From: Streptomyces fumigatiscleroticus
Lineage (GTDB): Bacteria; Actinomycetota; Actinomycetes; Streptomycetales; Streptomycetaceae
DNA length: 64,000 nucleotides
Assembly: GCF_014647975.1 (NCBI RefSeq)
Contig: NZ_BMQF01000006.1
Span: 186,001-250,000 of the forward strand
Direction: 5' to 3'
Shown: piece by piece, positions 52,003-61,855 of the stretch
Numbering within the stretch: the first letter of the stretch is position 1
Layout of the letters: every line of letters begins with the position of its first letter
Made by a program: the position numbers and the translations under genes
Notes under the pieces: generated by a model
What the model was told of the DNA's origin: nothing
What the model saw: the letters and a program-made list of their open reading frames with translations, nothing else
The model's database searches: none

Positions 52003-52006
<4 letters not shown>
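51242..52006 (-). CDS. ureD: Urease accessory protein UreD
   Basis: 254 residues. UreD (UreH) is a scaffold for nickel delivery to apo-urease together with UreF and UreG. Recognisable segments include GDRFTVTADVETGARLRVGS, then LHWLPEQLISARGSDLSVTT, and a C-terminal APDALRLRRLLEEALALL. The ATG at 52006 overlaps the ureG stop by four bases; it is the last gene of the operon. Confidence 0.9.
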
Positions 52007-52680
<674 letters not shown>

Positions 52681-52696
52681 GGAGCGGCTCCATCGG

Positions 52697-52803
52697 TCAG
52701 CCCGTCCGGCGCCTGAGGACGAGGCCGTCCAGGCCGAACGGGGGTCCGGGGGCGGAGCCCCCGGGGGTCGGGAAGGGGAAAGGGCGGCGGGGGCGGACCC
52801 GGC
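52697..52803. repeat. Streptomyces intergenic repeat inside the urease operon
   Basis: The ureF-ureG gap carries GCCCGTCCGGCGCCTGAGGA, then GGCCGAACGGGGGTCCG and an 8-bp CCGGGGGC/GCCCCCGG hairpin (52746-52764). I recognise this as a common Streptomyces intergenic element. It interrupts an otherwise overlapping operon and could reduce downstream ureG and ureD transcription or supply a promoter. Confidence 0.65.
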
Positions 52804-53477
52804 CTACGACGCGAACAGCCGCACCGGCCAGCCGGCGTGCGCCTGAGCGCCGGTCTCCAGCAGCGGCGCGGAGGCCGCGGGCAGGGCGTCGACCCCCTCG
52901 TCGGCCACCCGCCGGGCGGCCTCCACCGCCCGGTCCGCGACGCGGTCCAGCTCCGGTGCCAGCCGGGCCAGCACCGCGGTGGCGTCGAAGGGGTCCAGGC
53001 TCAGCAACCGCACCGTCGCGGTCGCGGGGCCGCTCACACTCTCGTACGCCGCGCAGTACGCCGCGTCCAGCGGTCCCAGCCCGGCCGCGCGCGCGACGAG
53101 GCCGAGGACGACGGGCTGGTGCGCGCCCTTGGGGAAGCGCCGCGCCAGGGCGTCGAGCTCCGCGCCGGGCCAGGTGGCCCGGGCGGCCCGCAGCAGTTGC
53201 CGGCCGAGCCTGCGCGCGGCCGTGCGCAGGGCGGGCGAGGGGGTGCGGGCGTCGGCGGCGGCGTCCAGCGCGGCCGGGTCGGTGCCCGCCGCCGCGGCGG
53301 CGGCCAGCGACGCGGACACCAGTCCGGTCGTGTGCAGCCGCCCCCGGCAGAAGTCCGCCAGGCTCGCCGCGTCGGTGACCCGTCCGGCCTTCACGGCCTC
53401 CTCGGCTCCCCCGGAGTGCGCGTGGCCCCCGGCGGGGAAGCGGCCGTCCGCCAGGACGAGAAGGGCTGCCCTGGACA

Positions 53478-53478
<1 letters not shown>
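52804..53478 (-). CDS. ureF: Urease accessory protein UreF
   Basis: 224 residues, all helical. LLVLADGRFPAGGHAHSGGA is the family N-terminus, followed by KGAHQPVVLGLVARAAGLGP. UreF gates the UreG GTPase during nickel insertion. The ATG at 53478 overlaps the ureC stop by one base (TGATG-type junction), indicating coupling to the structural genes. Confidence 0.93.
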
Positions 53479-55191
<1,713 letters not shown>

Positions 55192-55199
<8 letters not shown>

Positions 55200-55503
55200 C
55201 GAGGGCACCTCCGGTCTCCCCGCGCAGCCCGGGCACGACGCGGGCGCCGGCGAGCGGGACGAGTTCGACGTCGACGGGGATGCCGGGCTCGAAGCGGACG
55301 GCGGTGCCGGCGGCGACGTTCAGCCGCTTGCCCCGCGCGGCCGCCCGGTCGAACTCCAGCCCGGGGTTGGCCTCGGCGAAGTGGTAGTGGGAGCCGACCT
55401 GGACGGGCCGGTCGGCGGCGTTGAGCACGGTCAGCCGGGTGACCGCGCGGCCCTCGTTGCAGACGATCGGGTCCTCGGCGAAGAGGATCTCTCCGGGAAT
55501 CAC
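55192..55503 (-). CDS. ureB: Urease beta subunit
   Basis: 103 residues, begins MIPGEILFAEDPIVCNEGRA and includes VQVGSHYHFAEANPGLEFDR, both diagnostic of UreB. It forms the (alpha beta gamma)3 holoenzyme with UreA and UreC. It overlaps ureC and lies 16 bases after ureA. Confidence 0.97.
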
Positions 55504-55519
55504 GGAACGTCCCTCCCCG

Positions 55520-55822
55520 TCAGACGATCGGGTCGTGGACGGTGACGAGCTTGGTGCCGTCCGGGAAGGTGGCCTCGACCTGCACGTCGTGGATCATCTC
55601 CGGCACGCCCTCCATCACGTCGTCCCGGGTGAGCAGCTTGCGCCCGGAGGACATCAGCTCGGCGACGCTGCGGCCGTCACGCGCGCCCTCCAGGACATGC
55701 GAGGTGATGAGCGCGACCGCCTCGGGGTGGTTCAGCCTCAGCCCGCGGGCCCGGCGCTTCTCGGCCACGTCGGCCGCCACATGGATCAGCAGCCGCTCTT
55801 GTTCGTGCGGGGTCAGTTGCAC
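55520..55822 (-). CDS. ureA: Urease gamma subunit
   Basis: 100 residues starting from a GTG: MQLTPHEQERLLIHVAADVA, then ALITSHVLEGARDGRSVAEL and FPDGTKLVTVHDPI. The GTG at 55822 is chosen over one at 55834 because GAGGTGG sits just upstream of it and the resulting 100 residues is the usual UreA length. It is the first operon gene; a GlnR-like box lies about 100 bp upstream. Confidence 0.96.
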   Translation of the reverse strand: MQLTPHEQERLLIHVAADVAEKRRARGLRLNHPEAVALITSHVLEGARDGRSVAELMSSGRKLLTRDDVMEGVPEMIHDVQVEATFPDGTKLVTVHDPIV

Positions 55823-55923
55823 GTCCCACCTCACAGTCCTCGCTCCGGACCGTGCGGGGCCCGGTTGCCGCAGCCACGGGCCGTAACGGCTGGTGGCGTG
55901 GTGGGGCAGGCTAGTTGGATCTG

Positions 55924-55939
55924 GTTTCGGGGACGTTAA
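55924..55939 (-). promoter_or_regulatory. GlnR-like box upstream of the urease operon
   Basis: On the minus strand, TTAAC-N6-GAAAC (55939 to 55924) matches the GlnR box form GTNAC-N6-GAAAC at four of five positions in the first half and exactly in the second. It lies 102-117 bp before the ureA start. GlnR control of urease is established in Streptomyces; binding here is inference. Confidence 0.55.
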
Positions 55940-55946
55940 CCCGGCT

Positions 55947-56234
55947 TCAGGAGACGTCGGGCCGGCGGTGCTCGGCCGCGATGCCGAAGCGCTGGCGTTC
56001 GCGAGGAGCGGACGCGACCTCGCGGACGGCGGAGACCGAGCTGACCACCTGCTCGTCCGCGGACTGCGCGGCCTGCGCCACTTCTTCCAGTCGTTCCAGG
56101 TCGGCGGCGGAAACCAGGGCGACGAGGGGCTTGCCGTGCCGGGTGACGACGACGCGTTCGCCGCCGTACACCACGCGGTTGATCAGATCGGCGAGTTCAG
56201 CCCTGGCTTGCGTCACCGGGATTTCGTAGGCCAT
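55947..56234 (-). CDS. Phd/YefM-family antitoxin, no adjacent toxin
   Basis: 95 residues. The N-terminal MAYEIPVTQARAELADLINR and RVVVTRHGKPLVALVS are characteristic of Phd/YefM type II antitoxins, which bind DNA and neutralise a Doc or RelE toxin. No toxin gene follows; the next gene downstream on that strand is ureA. It is divergent from the ClpP-like gene, and symmetric elements lie in the 65-bp gap. TATGAT seven bases before the ATG could be its -10 element. Confidence 0.88.
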   Translation of the reverse strand: MAYEIPVTQARAELADLINRVVYGGERVVVTRHGKPLVALVSAADLERLEEVAQAAQSADEQVVSSVSAVREVASAPRERQRFGIAAEHRRPDVS

Positions 56235-56250
56235 ACCCCCATCATAACGT

Positions 56251-56276
56251 GACGTACGTCCTGTACATTTTTTACA
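56251..56276. promoter_or_regulatory. Palindromes in the Phd/ClpP-like divergent gap
   Basis: GACGTACGTC (56251-56260) is a perfect 10-bp palindrome, followed by TGTACATTTTTTACA, an AT-rich element with partial symmetry. Phd-family antitoxins usually bind such repeats to repress their own operon, so the site may also control the ClpP-like gene. Confidence 0.45.
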
Positions 56277-56299
56277 GACGTCGACCGAGGAGGCCCGCC

Positions 56300-56941
56300 A
56301 TGACCCCACCCGTCCCCCCGTCCGCCCGCCAGGTCCTGCCCGAGTTCACCGAGCGCACGGGCACCGGCACCAGGACGACGGATCCGTACTCCAGGCTGCT
56401 TCAGGACCGGATCGTGTTCCTCGGGACGGTGATCGACGACACCGCAGCCAACGATGTGATGGCGCAGCTGATGTACCTGGAGCACCAGGCGCCCGACCGG
56501 GACATCGAGCTGTACGTCAACTCCCCCGGCGGCTCCTACAGCGCCATGTCGGCGATCTACGACACCCTGCGGTACGTCAGCTGTGACGTGGCGACGACCT
56601 GCCTGGGGCAGGCCGGCTCCTCGGCCGCGGTGCTGCTGGCCGCGGGCACGCCGGGCAAGCGCGCCGTTCTGCCGGGCGCCCGCGTGGTGCTCCGCCAGCC
56701 GGCGCTGCCCGAGCCGGTGGAGGGACAGACCAGCGATCTCGTCATCCAGGCCGCCGAGCTGGCCCGGGTGCGGGCCGGTCTTCAGGAGATGCTCGCCCGG
56801 CACACCGGCCGCAGCCCCGAGCAGGTGAGCGCGGACCTCGAACGGGACCGGATCCTGGACGCCCGCCAGGCCCTGGAGTACGGCCTGGTGGACCGGATCG
56901 TGTCCAGCCGCAAGGGCGCGCGCCCGGCCGGCGGACGGTGA
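56300..56941 (+). CDS. ClpP-like protein with the catalytic histidine replaced by arginine
   Basis: 213 residues of the ClpP serine-protease fold. IELYVNSPGGSYSAMSAIYD and GLVDRIV match ClpP, and the nucleophile is Ser107 in LGQAGSSAAVLLAAG. The acid residue is Asp183 in ERDRIL. The position of the catalytic histidine, normally in MIHQP, reads VVLRQP (Arg132, codon CGC at 56693-56695). It is therefore probably proteolytically inactive or part of a mixed ring. It corresponds to the divergent clpP paralogues of streptomycetes. GAGGAGG precedes the ATG. Confidence 0.9.
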   Translation: MTPPVPPSARQVLPEFTERTGTGTRTTDPYSRLLQDRIVFLGTVIDDTAANDVMAQLMYLEHQAPDRDIELYVNSPGGSYSAMSAIYDTLRYVSCDVATTCLGQAGSSAAVLLAAGTPGKRAVLPGARVVLRQPALPEPVEGQTSDLVIQAAELARVRAGLQEMLARHTGRSPEQVSADLERDRILDARQALEYGLVDRIVSSRKGARPAGGR

Positions 56942-56948
56942 GCCGCCG

Positions 56949-57257
56949 ATGCTGCCGCCCGAACTGCCGCCCCTGCCCGCGCTGACCCGCGCCGAGGGCG
57001 AACTGGTCGACCGCTATCTCGATGTCGTCGACCTGCTCGGCCGGATCAACCCGGCCCGCCCGCAGGACACCTACCGCTCGCTGCGCGCGGCCCAGGCGCT
57101 GGTCGCCTCGGCCGCCGCGCTGCGCGACGCGCTCGCGCTGATGCACCGTCGGGGCGAGAGCGAACTGCACGCCGCCACCCTGGCCCGTGCGCTGCGGGTC
57201 CTGGACGGCGAGCGGCGCACGGCGCGCGTCACCCTGCCCCCGCACCCCGGCAGTTGA
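56949..57257 (+). CDS. Small protein downstream of clpP-like gene, unknown function
   Basis: 102 residues, mostly helical (AQALVASAAALRDALALMHR), beginning LPPELPPLPALTRAEGELVD. It starts seven bases after the ClpP-like stop and is probably co-transcribed with it. I do not recognise a family. It could be an adaptor or partner of the protease-like protein, a guess from position only. Confidence 0.65.
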   Translation: MLPPELPPLPALTRAEGELVDRYLDVVDLLGRINPARPQDTYRSLRAAQALVASAAALRDALALMHRRGESELHAATLARALRVLDGERRTARVTLPPHPGS

Positions 57258-57587
57258 GCCGCCCGCCGGTCCGGGTTCCCGCCGGCGGCCCGGGCGTCCG
57301 GACCGGGGGCGAAACGGACCAAACGGCGTACCCCCTTTCGGTGGAGCCGCACATCGTCCTTCCGGGCCCCCGCAGTTGCGCAACGCGCGTGGACGCCGCG
57401 CGGAATGGCCTGGTCCGCCGCTGGTCCGGGGCTCGTCGGGCCGTCCGGCGGCTTCTCGAACATCGGGGTGTCCACCCGAACGGGTGAGTGGTGAGTAACA
57501 ACACAGATTGCTGTTTCCGTTGGGTTTTCCGGAGGTTCATGGGTCAAGATCCCTGTCTGACGACAAGCCCCCGCCACCGCGGCGGGG
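57258..57587 (+). other. 330-bp gap; 5' part of the NlpC/P60 leader region
   Basis: No confident gene. An AT-richer patch around 57490-57550 may be the promoter for the riboswitch-controlled gene. A 77-codon frame from a TTG at 57254 has acceptable codon bias but no family similarity, so it is not called. Confidence 0.5.
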
Positions 57588-57798
57588 CGGTCCGGGCGGA
57601 CGCCGAGTCCTGCCGCCGCCCGGATGACCGGTCGACAGGAGTGGATCGGCAGGAGTGGAGGACCCAAGCACGACGGGTCGCCGGAACGGTCGCACCACGG
57701 CCGGGCCGAGCAGCCCTTGGGGTGAAGCCGCGTCAGCGGCCGGGCTACTTCGCCAGCCCGAATCCGACAGGTCATCCTTCACAGGCGGCTGACGAAGG
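57588..57798 (+). ncRNA. c-di-AMP (ydaO/yuaA) riboswitch
   Basis: The leader contains the conserved ydaO elements in order: GGCAGGAGTGGAGGACCC, AAGCACGACGGGTC, then CCTTGGGGTGAAGCCG, GAATCCGACAGGTC, and a terminal CCTTC...GAAGG stem (to 57797), ending eight bases before the ATG of a cell-wall hydrolase gene. This motif binds cyclic di-AMP and commonly controls NlpC/P60 and Rpf hydrolases in actinobacteria. The exact 5' boundary is approximate. Confidence 0.85.
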
Positions 57799-57805
57799 GT
57801 TGCGC

Positions 57806-58279
57806 ATGTCTGCGCTCAATCGTGTCCCGTCCCTGATGGCCCGCGCCGGTACCGCCTCGGCCCTCACCATCGCCGCGGTGGGCGGCTCGATCGTGGTCCC
57901 GGGTGTCGCCTCCGAGGCCGCCGCCGCGAGCCCGGCGACGAAGGCGCTCCGGATCGCGGCCTCCAAGCAGGGCTCCCCGTACAAGTGGGGCGCCACGGGA
58001 CCACGCCGGTTCGACTGCTCCGGACTGACGCTGTACTCGTTCAAGAAGGCGGGCAAGAAGCTGCCGCGCACCGCGGCCCAGCAGTACAACAAGACCCGCC
58101 ACATCTCCGCGAAGAACCGCAAGGCCGGAGACCTGGTCTTCTTCCACTCGGGCCGGAACGTGTACCACGTGGGCATCTACGCCGGGAAGGGCAGGATGTG
58201 GCACGCCCCGAAGACCGGTGACGTCGTGAAGCTCCAGAAGATCTGGACCAAGAGCGTCTGGTACGGCCGGGTCAGGTGA
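57806..58279 (+). CDS. Secreted NlpC/P60 cell-wall endopeptidase
   Basis: 157 residues. Signal peptide to about residue 41 (hydrophobic LTIAAVGGSIVVPGVAS, then EAAAAS). The NlpC/P60 domain has the catalytic cysteine in RRFDCSGLTLYSF and histidine in VYHVGIYAG, with MWHAP following. It cleaves peptide stems of peptidoglycan. The ATG at 57806 lies just after the riboswitch, whose ligand c-di-AMP should switch expression. A 15-bp-stem terminator follows. Confidence 0.94.
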   Translation: MSALNRVPSLMARAGTASALTIAAVGGSIVVPGVASEAAAASPATKALRIAASKQGSPYKWGATGPRRFDCSGLTLYSFKKAGKKLPRTAAQQYNKTRHISAKNRKAGDLVFFHSGRNVYHVGIYAGKGRMWHAPKTGDVVKLQKIWTKSVWYGRVR

Positions 58280-58284
58280 CCCGC

Positions 58285-58326
58285 CCCGGGGGGTGGCGGC
58301 GGCCCCCTCCACCGCCACCCCCCGGG
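58285..58326 (+). terminator. Strong terminator after the NlpC/P60 gene
   Basis: CCCGGGGGGTGGCGG (58285-58299) and CCGCCACCCCCCGGG (58312-58326) are perfect 15-bp inverted arms with a 12-base loop, starting six bases after the stop codon. Confidence 0.85.
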
Positions 58327-58757
58327 CCCCGTCGCGCCCTGCGCGGGGCTTAACGAGACCCCCTGGAGCGCGCCGGCCGCGCCTTCGGCGAACCGCTTAA
58401 GGAGCCGCGCGTCACCCGGACCGGGGTACGGATCCTCGTCGCCTTCCTGCCGAGCCGGGCCTTCCCCCCACGCTTCCCCTCCCCGGACACCGGCCGACGG
58501 GTCTTCTCGCGGCTCGCCACGGCCTGCCCGGGGCTGTGGGGGCCGCTCCCCCGGCCGGTCCGGCGGGCGGGCACCGACGACGCGCCGTACGCCGCCGCCG
58601 GGCGGCCTGCGGCGGGGGTACGGCCGACGGCACCGTAGCGGGTGCCGTCGGCGCGGCACCGCTGACGGCCTCGCCCGCCCCGCGCACCGCCGTGGGCCCG
58701 AAGGCCCGGCCCCGTCCTCCGCTCCGCGGCGGCGCCTCCGCCCCGAGCCCGTGCCCG
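58327..58757. other. 431-bp gap with one terminator-like hairpin
   Basis: GCCGACGGCACC (58623-58634) and GGTGCCGTCGGC (58641-58652) form a perfect 12-bp stem about 106 bases beyond the stop of the minus-strand ATPase gene and may terminate it. A basic 74-codon minus-strand frame (58350-58574) has no family match and is not called. Confidence 0.55.
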
Positions 58758-59216
58758 TCACGGCTGCTGCCGCCCCGCGGCGGTGGCCGGCTCGGCCGGG
58801 ACCGTCCACGGCAGTTCGACGGAGACGGTCTTGCCGCCCTCGCGGGTCGGCCGGACTCTCAGTGTGCCGTCGCACTCCGCGGTCAGCCAGCGGACGATCA
58901 CCATGCCGCGGCCGTTGTCCTGCTGGACGGCGGCGGGCAGCCGCCTCGGAAAACGCGGGTGACTGTCGGTGACGCCGATGTGCAGCTGTTCGTCGCGCTC
59001 GAGGCGGAGGTCGACCGTGAAGGTGGGGGACTGCCCGAAGGTGTGCTGTACGACGTTGGTGGCCAGTTCGGAGACGATCAGCCGGACGGTCTCGGACACG
59101 TCCGTCTCCGGCGGCAGGCCCCACTCCGCCAGTGTGCCCACGACATAGGTGCGGGCCGCAGCGACCGAGGCCGGTTCGCTGGGCAGAGTGACGGATGCTT
59201 CCAGATGGTCTGCCAT
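58758..59216 (-). CDS. RsbW-like ATP-binding anti-sigma-type regulator
   Basis: 152 residues of the HATPase_c_2 family. N-box-like VSELATNVVQHT and G1/G2-box-like VTDSHPRFPRR with QDNGRGMVIVRWL indicate an ATPase fold as in anti-sigma factors. In Streptomyces such proteins sit beside a DUF5753 regulator and a DUF397 protein, as here, forming WhiJ/AbaA-like developmental switches. It is divergent from the regulator; the target is unknown. Confidence 0.9.
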   Translation of the reverse strand: MADHLEASVTLPSEPASVAAARTYVVGTLAEWGLPPETDVSETVRLIVSELATNVVQHTFGQSPTFTVDLRLERDEQLHIGVTDSHPRFPRRLPAAVQQDNGRGMVIVRWLTAECDGTLRVRPTREGGKTVSVELPWTVPAEPATAAGRQQP

Positions 59217-59429
59217 GGCGGCGTCGTCCCTTTCCCACGGGACCGCAGTCCGACACGGAGCGGATGATTCGAGTACGGTCCCGCACTGGTGCTTCGTCGC
59301 TCAGCCTGCCATCACCACACGGTGAGGAACGCCGATCCGCCAAGATGTGCATATATCTGTCGCTCAAAGCGGTGAACTCTGCGACGGCAGACCGTTTTTG
59401 GGCGGCCCGGGAGGAGTAAGGAGGAGCCC

Positions 59430-60290
59430 ATGCAGAACGGTCCCGCGGTGCGCCGTCGGAAACTGGGCGCCGAACTGCGCGCGTTGCGTGCGGGAGCGGG
59501 GCTCACGAGCGGTGAGGCCGCCCGGTTGGTGGGCTGGCACCAGTCCAAGGTGAGCCGGATCGAGACCGGCGCGAGCGGAGTGAAGCCGGCCGACGTCCGG
59601 TTGCTCCTGGAAGCGTACCGCGTCGACGACCCGCAACTGCGGGACCTGCTGATGGTCCTGGCCGGCTCCGACGACGCCGGTGGCCGGCACCACTGGTGGC
59701 ACGCCTACCGCGGCGTGCTGCCGCCCACCTACCGGGACTTCATCAGCCTGGAGTCCCAGGCCGGCGCGATGCGCACACTGGAGACCACCGTGGTCCCGGG
59801 ACTGCTGCAGACGCCGGAGTACGCCCGCGCGGTGACACGAGCCGCGGTGGACGGTCTGTCGGAGGAGCGGCTCGACGCGCTGGTGGAGGTGCGTCTGGCC
59901 CGGCAGGACGTCCTGCGTACGGAACCGCCGCTGAAGCTGAGCGCGGTCCTGGACGAGGCGGTACTGCACCGGGAGGTCGGCGGGCCCGGTGTGATGGCCC
60001 GGCAACTGGCGCGACTGGTGGAGGCGGCGCGTCTGCCCCAGGTACGGCTCCAGGTGCTGCCGTTCGCGGCCGGCGCGCATATCGGCGTCAGCGGTTCTTT
60101 CGTTATTTTCTCGTTTTCGAGCACTTCTGATCTGGACGTGGTTGTTCTCGACCACTTGACGAGTAGCCTCTACCTCGAACGGAAAGAAGACGTAAAGGCC
60201 TATACCGAGGCCTTCAACTCGCTCCGCATCCACGCCCTCTCGCCCGAGGAATCGTTGGATTACATCGCCAGGACAGCTGCCGGCGTGTAA
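59430..60290 (+). CDS. XRE-family regulator with DUF5753 domain (WhiJ-like)
   Basis: 286 residues: helix-turn-helix at about 10-65 (AGLTSGEAARLVGWHQSKVS, RIETG) and a DUF5753 domain containing VVPGLLQTPEYARAVTRAA and QLQVLPF-like VRLQVLPFAAGAH. It resembles WhiJ and other developmental regulators that pair with a downstream DUF397 protein. The AT-rich stretch GTGCATATATCTG at about 59347-59359 is a plausible promoter region. GGAGG precedes the ATG at 59430. Confidence 0.92.
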   Translation: MQNGPAVRRRKLGAELRALRAGAGLTSGEAARLVGWHQSKVSRIETGASGVKPADVRLLLEAYRVDDPQLRDLLMVLAGSDDAGGRHHWWHAYRGVLPPTYRDFISLESQAGAMRTLETTVVPGLLQTPEYARAVTRAAVDGLSEERLDALVEVRLARQDVLRTEPPLKLSAVLDEAVLHREVGGPGVMARQLARLVEAARLPQVRLQVLPFAAGAHIGVSGSFVIFSFSSTSDLDVVVLDHLTSSLYLERKEDVKAYTEAFNSLRIHALSPEESLDYIARTAAGV

Positions 60291-60299
60291 GGAGAGCTC

Positions 60300-60524
60300 A
60301 TGTCCGCATTACCTCGCAACGTTTCCCGCAGTACCGATCTGCACGCCGCGCGGTGGCTGCGCAGCAGCTACAGCACGGGGGCGAACAACTGTGTCGAGAC
60401 GGCCCGGCCGCTGACGGGTCCGGGTGCCGGGCTGCTCGCCGTACGCGACTCCAAGGACCCGGCCGGACCCGCACTGCTCTTCTCCACGGGGAGCTGGGCG
60501 GAGTTCGTCACCGCGGTCCGGTGA
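60300..60524 (+). CDS. DUF397 protein, partner of the WhiJ-like regulator
   Basis: 74 residues with the DUF397 hallmarks WLRSSYSTGANNCVETA and VRDSKDPAGPALLFS near GSWAEFVTAVR. These small proteins interact with or antagonise the upstream DUF5753 regulator. GGAGAG precedes the ATG; it lies nine bases after the regulator stop. The three genes form a WhiJ-type module. Confidence 0.94.
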   Translation: MSALPRNVSRSTDLHAARWLRSSYSTGANNCVETARPLTGPGAGLLAVRDSKDPAGPALLFSTGSWAEFVTAVR

Positions 60525-60572
60525 CCCGGCGTCCCGGCTGACCGGGACGTCCTCGTGCGGCGCACGGCCGTG

Positions 60573-61709
60573 TCACGCCGACTCATGGCCGAGCCTCGCG
60601 ATCACCCGCACAGCGCGTTCGATCTGTTCCCGGCTCAGGTCCGCCCGGGCGGTCAGCCTGAGCCGTGAGACGCCGTCGGGCACGGAAGGAGGACGGAAGC
60701 AGCCCACGGCGAGGCCGGCCGCACGACAGCCGGCCGCCCACCGTACCGCCCCCTCGGGCGAGGGCGTACGCACGGAGACCACCGCGGCGTCCGGCCGCAC
60801 CGCGTCCAGGCCCGCGGTGGTCAGGCGGGTGTGCAGCTCCCCCGCCACCGTCCGGGCCCGCGCCGCCCGCTCCGGCTCGCGGCGCAGCAGTCTCAGGGCC
60901 GCCAGGGCCGCGCCCGCCGCCGCGGGAGCCAGGCCCGTGTCGAAGATGAACGACCGGCCCGTGTTGACCAGATGGTCGATCACCCGCGCGGGAGCGAGGA
61001 CGGCCCCGCCCTGACTGCCCAGCGACTTCGAGAGCGTGACGGTCGCGACCACGTCACCGGCGCCCGCCAGCCCCGCCGCGTGCAGCGCGCCGCGGCCGCC
61101 GTCGCCCAGGACACCCAGTCCGTGGGCGTCGTCGACGAGCAGTCCCGCGCCGTGCTCCCGGCCCGCGTCGGCGAGCGCGGCGAGCGGAGCCGCGTCGCCG
61201 TCCACCGAGAAGACCGCGTCGGAGACCACGACCGCGGGTCCGTCGTGCGTGCCGAGCGCCTTGCGCACCGCCTCCGGTTCGGCGTGCGCGACCACCTGGG
61301 TCGTGCCGCGGGCCAGCCGGCAGCCGTCGATCAGCGAGGCGTGGTTGCCCGCGTCGGAGACGATCAGCGAGCCGTGCGGCGCCAGCGCGGTGACCGCCGC
61401 CAGGTTGGCCGCGTAACCGGAGGAGAAGACGAGCGCCGCCTCGAAGCCGCAGAAGGCGGCCAGTTCGCGTTCCAGCTCGGTGTGCAGCTCCGTGGTGCCC
61501 GTGACCAGCCGGGAGCCGGTGGCGCCGGCGCCCCAGGCGCGCGCGGCCCGCGCCGCGCCCTCGGTCACCTCGGGGTGGCGGGCCAGCCCCAGGTAGTCGT
61601 TGCTCGCGAGGTCCAGCAGCGGCGAGTCGGCGGGGCGGGGTCGCAGGGTCCGTACGAGTCCGGCGCGGCGGCGCGACTCCGCCCGGTCGTCGATCCAGCC
61701 GAACGCCAT
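60573..61709 (-). CDS. bioF: 8-amino-7-oxononanoate synthase
   Basis: 378 residues, PLP-dependent alpha-oxoamine synthase joining alanine and pimeloyl-ACP/CoA in biotin synthesis. LDLASNDYLGLARHPEVTEG is the family N-terminus, VDDAHGLGVLG carries PLP-contacting residues, and the PLP lysine is in VTLSKSLGSQGG. GGAGGTGTC precedes the ATG. It is divergent from bioB-bioA. Confidence 0.95.
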   Translation of the reverse strand: MAFGWIDDRAESRRRAGLVRTLRPRPADSPLLDLASNDYLGLARHPEVTEGAARAARAWGAGATGSRLVTGTTELHTELERELAAFCGFEAALVFSSGYAANLAAVTALAPHGSLIVSDAGNHASLIDGCRLARGTTQVVAHAEPEAVRKALGTHDGPAVVVSDAVFSVDGDAAPLAALADAGREHGAGLLVDDAHGLGVLGDGGRGALHAAGLAGAGDVVATVTLSKSLGSQGGAVLAPARVIDHLVNTGRSFIFDTGLAPAAAGAALAALRLLRREPERAARARTVAGELHTRLTTAGLDAVRPDAAVVSVRTPSPEGAVRWAAGCRAAGLAVGCFRPPSVPDGVSRLRLTARADLSREQIERAVRVIARLGHESA

Positions 61710-61769
61710 GACACCTCCGGTGTTTTTGTAGGCAGTGCACAGACAGTAGCGGTAGGGCAGCCCGGGCAC

Positions 61770-61789
61770 TGTGTGGTGATACCCACACA
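61770..61789. promoter_or_regulatory. Palindrome in the bioF/bioB divergent gap
   Basis: TGTGTGG (61770-61776) and CCACACA (61783-61789) are inverted copies with a TGATAC spacer, midway between divergent bioF and bioB. It is a candidate operator for a biotin repressor. The BioQ-type consensus was not obvious, so the regulator is open. Confidence 0.5.
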
Positions 61790-61855
61790 TCGAAGTGGCG
61801 TCGTTGTGCGAAGTCTCCTTGGCCGCGGGCCGCTTCTAGGACAGGATCGGCTCCC

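Noticed and set aside
55947..56234. Complete toxin-antitoxin pair
   Set aside because: Only the Phd-type antitoxin is present; the downstream gene on the same strand is ureA and the divergent gene is ClpP-like, neither a toxin.
57254..57487. 77-codon plus-strand ORF between the small ClpP-companion gene and the riboswitch
   Set aside because: TTG start overlapping an upstream stop, no family match; the region is better explained as leader DNA.
58350..58574. Basic 74-codon minus-strand ORF
   Set aside because: Arginine-rich composition is expected from GC-rich noncoding DNA and no ribosome site or family similarity was seen.
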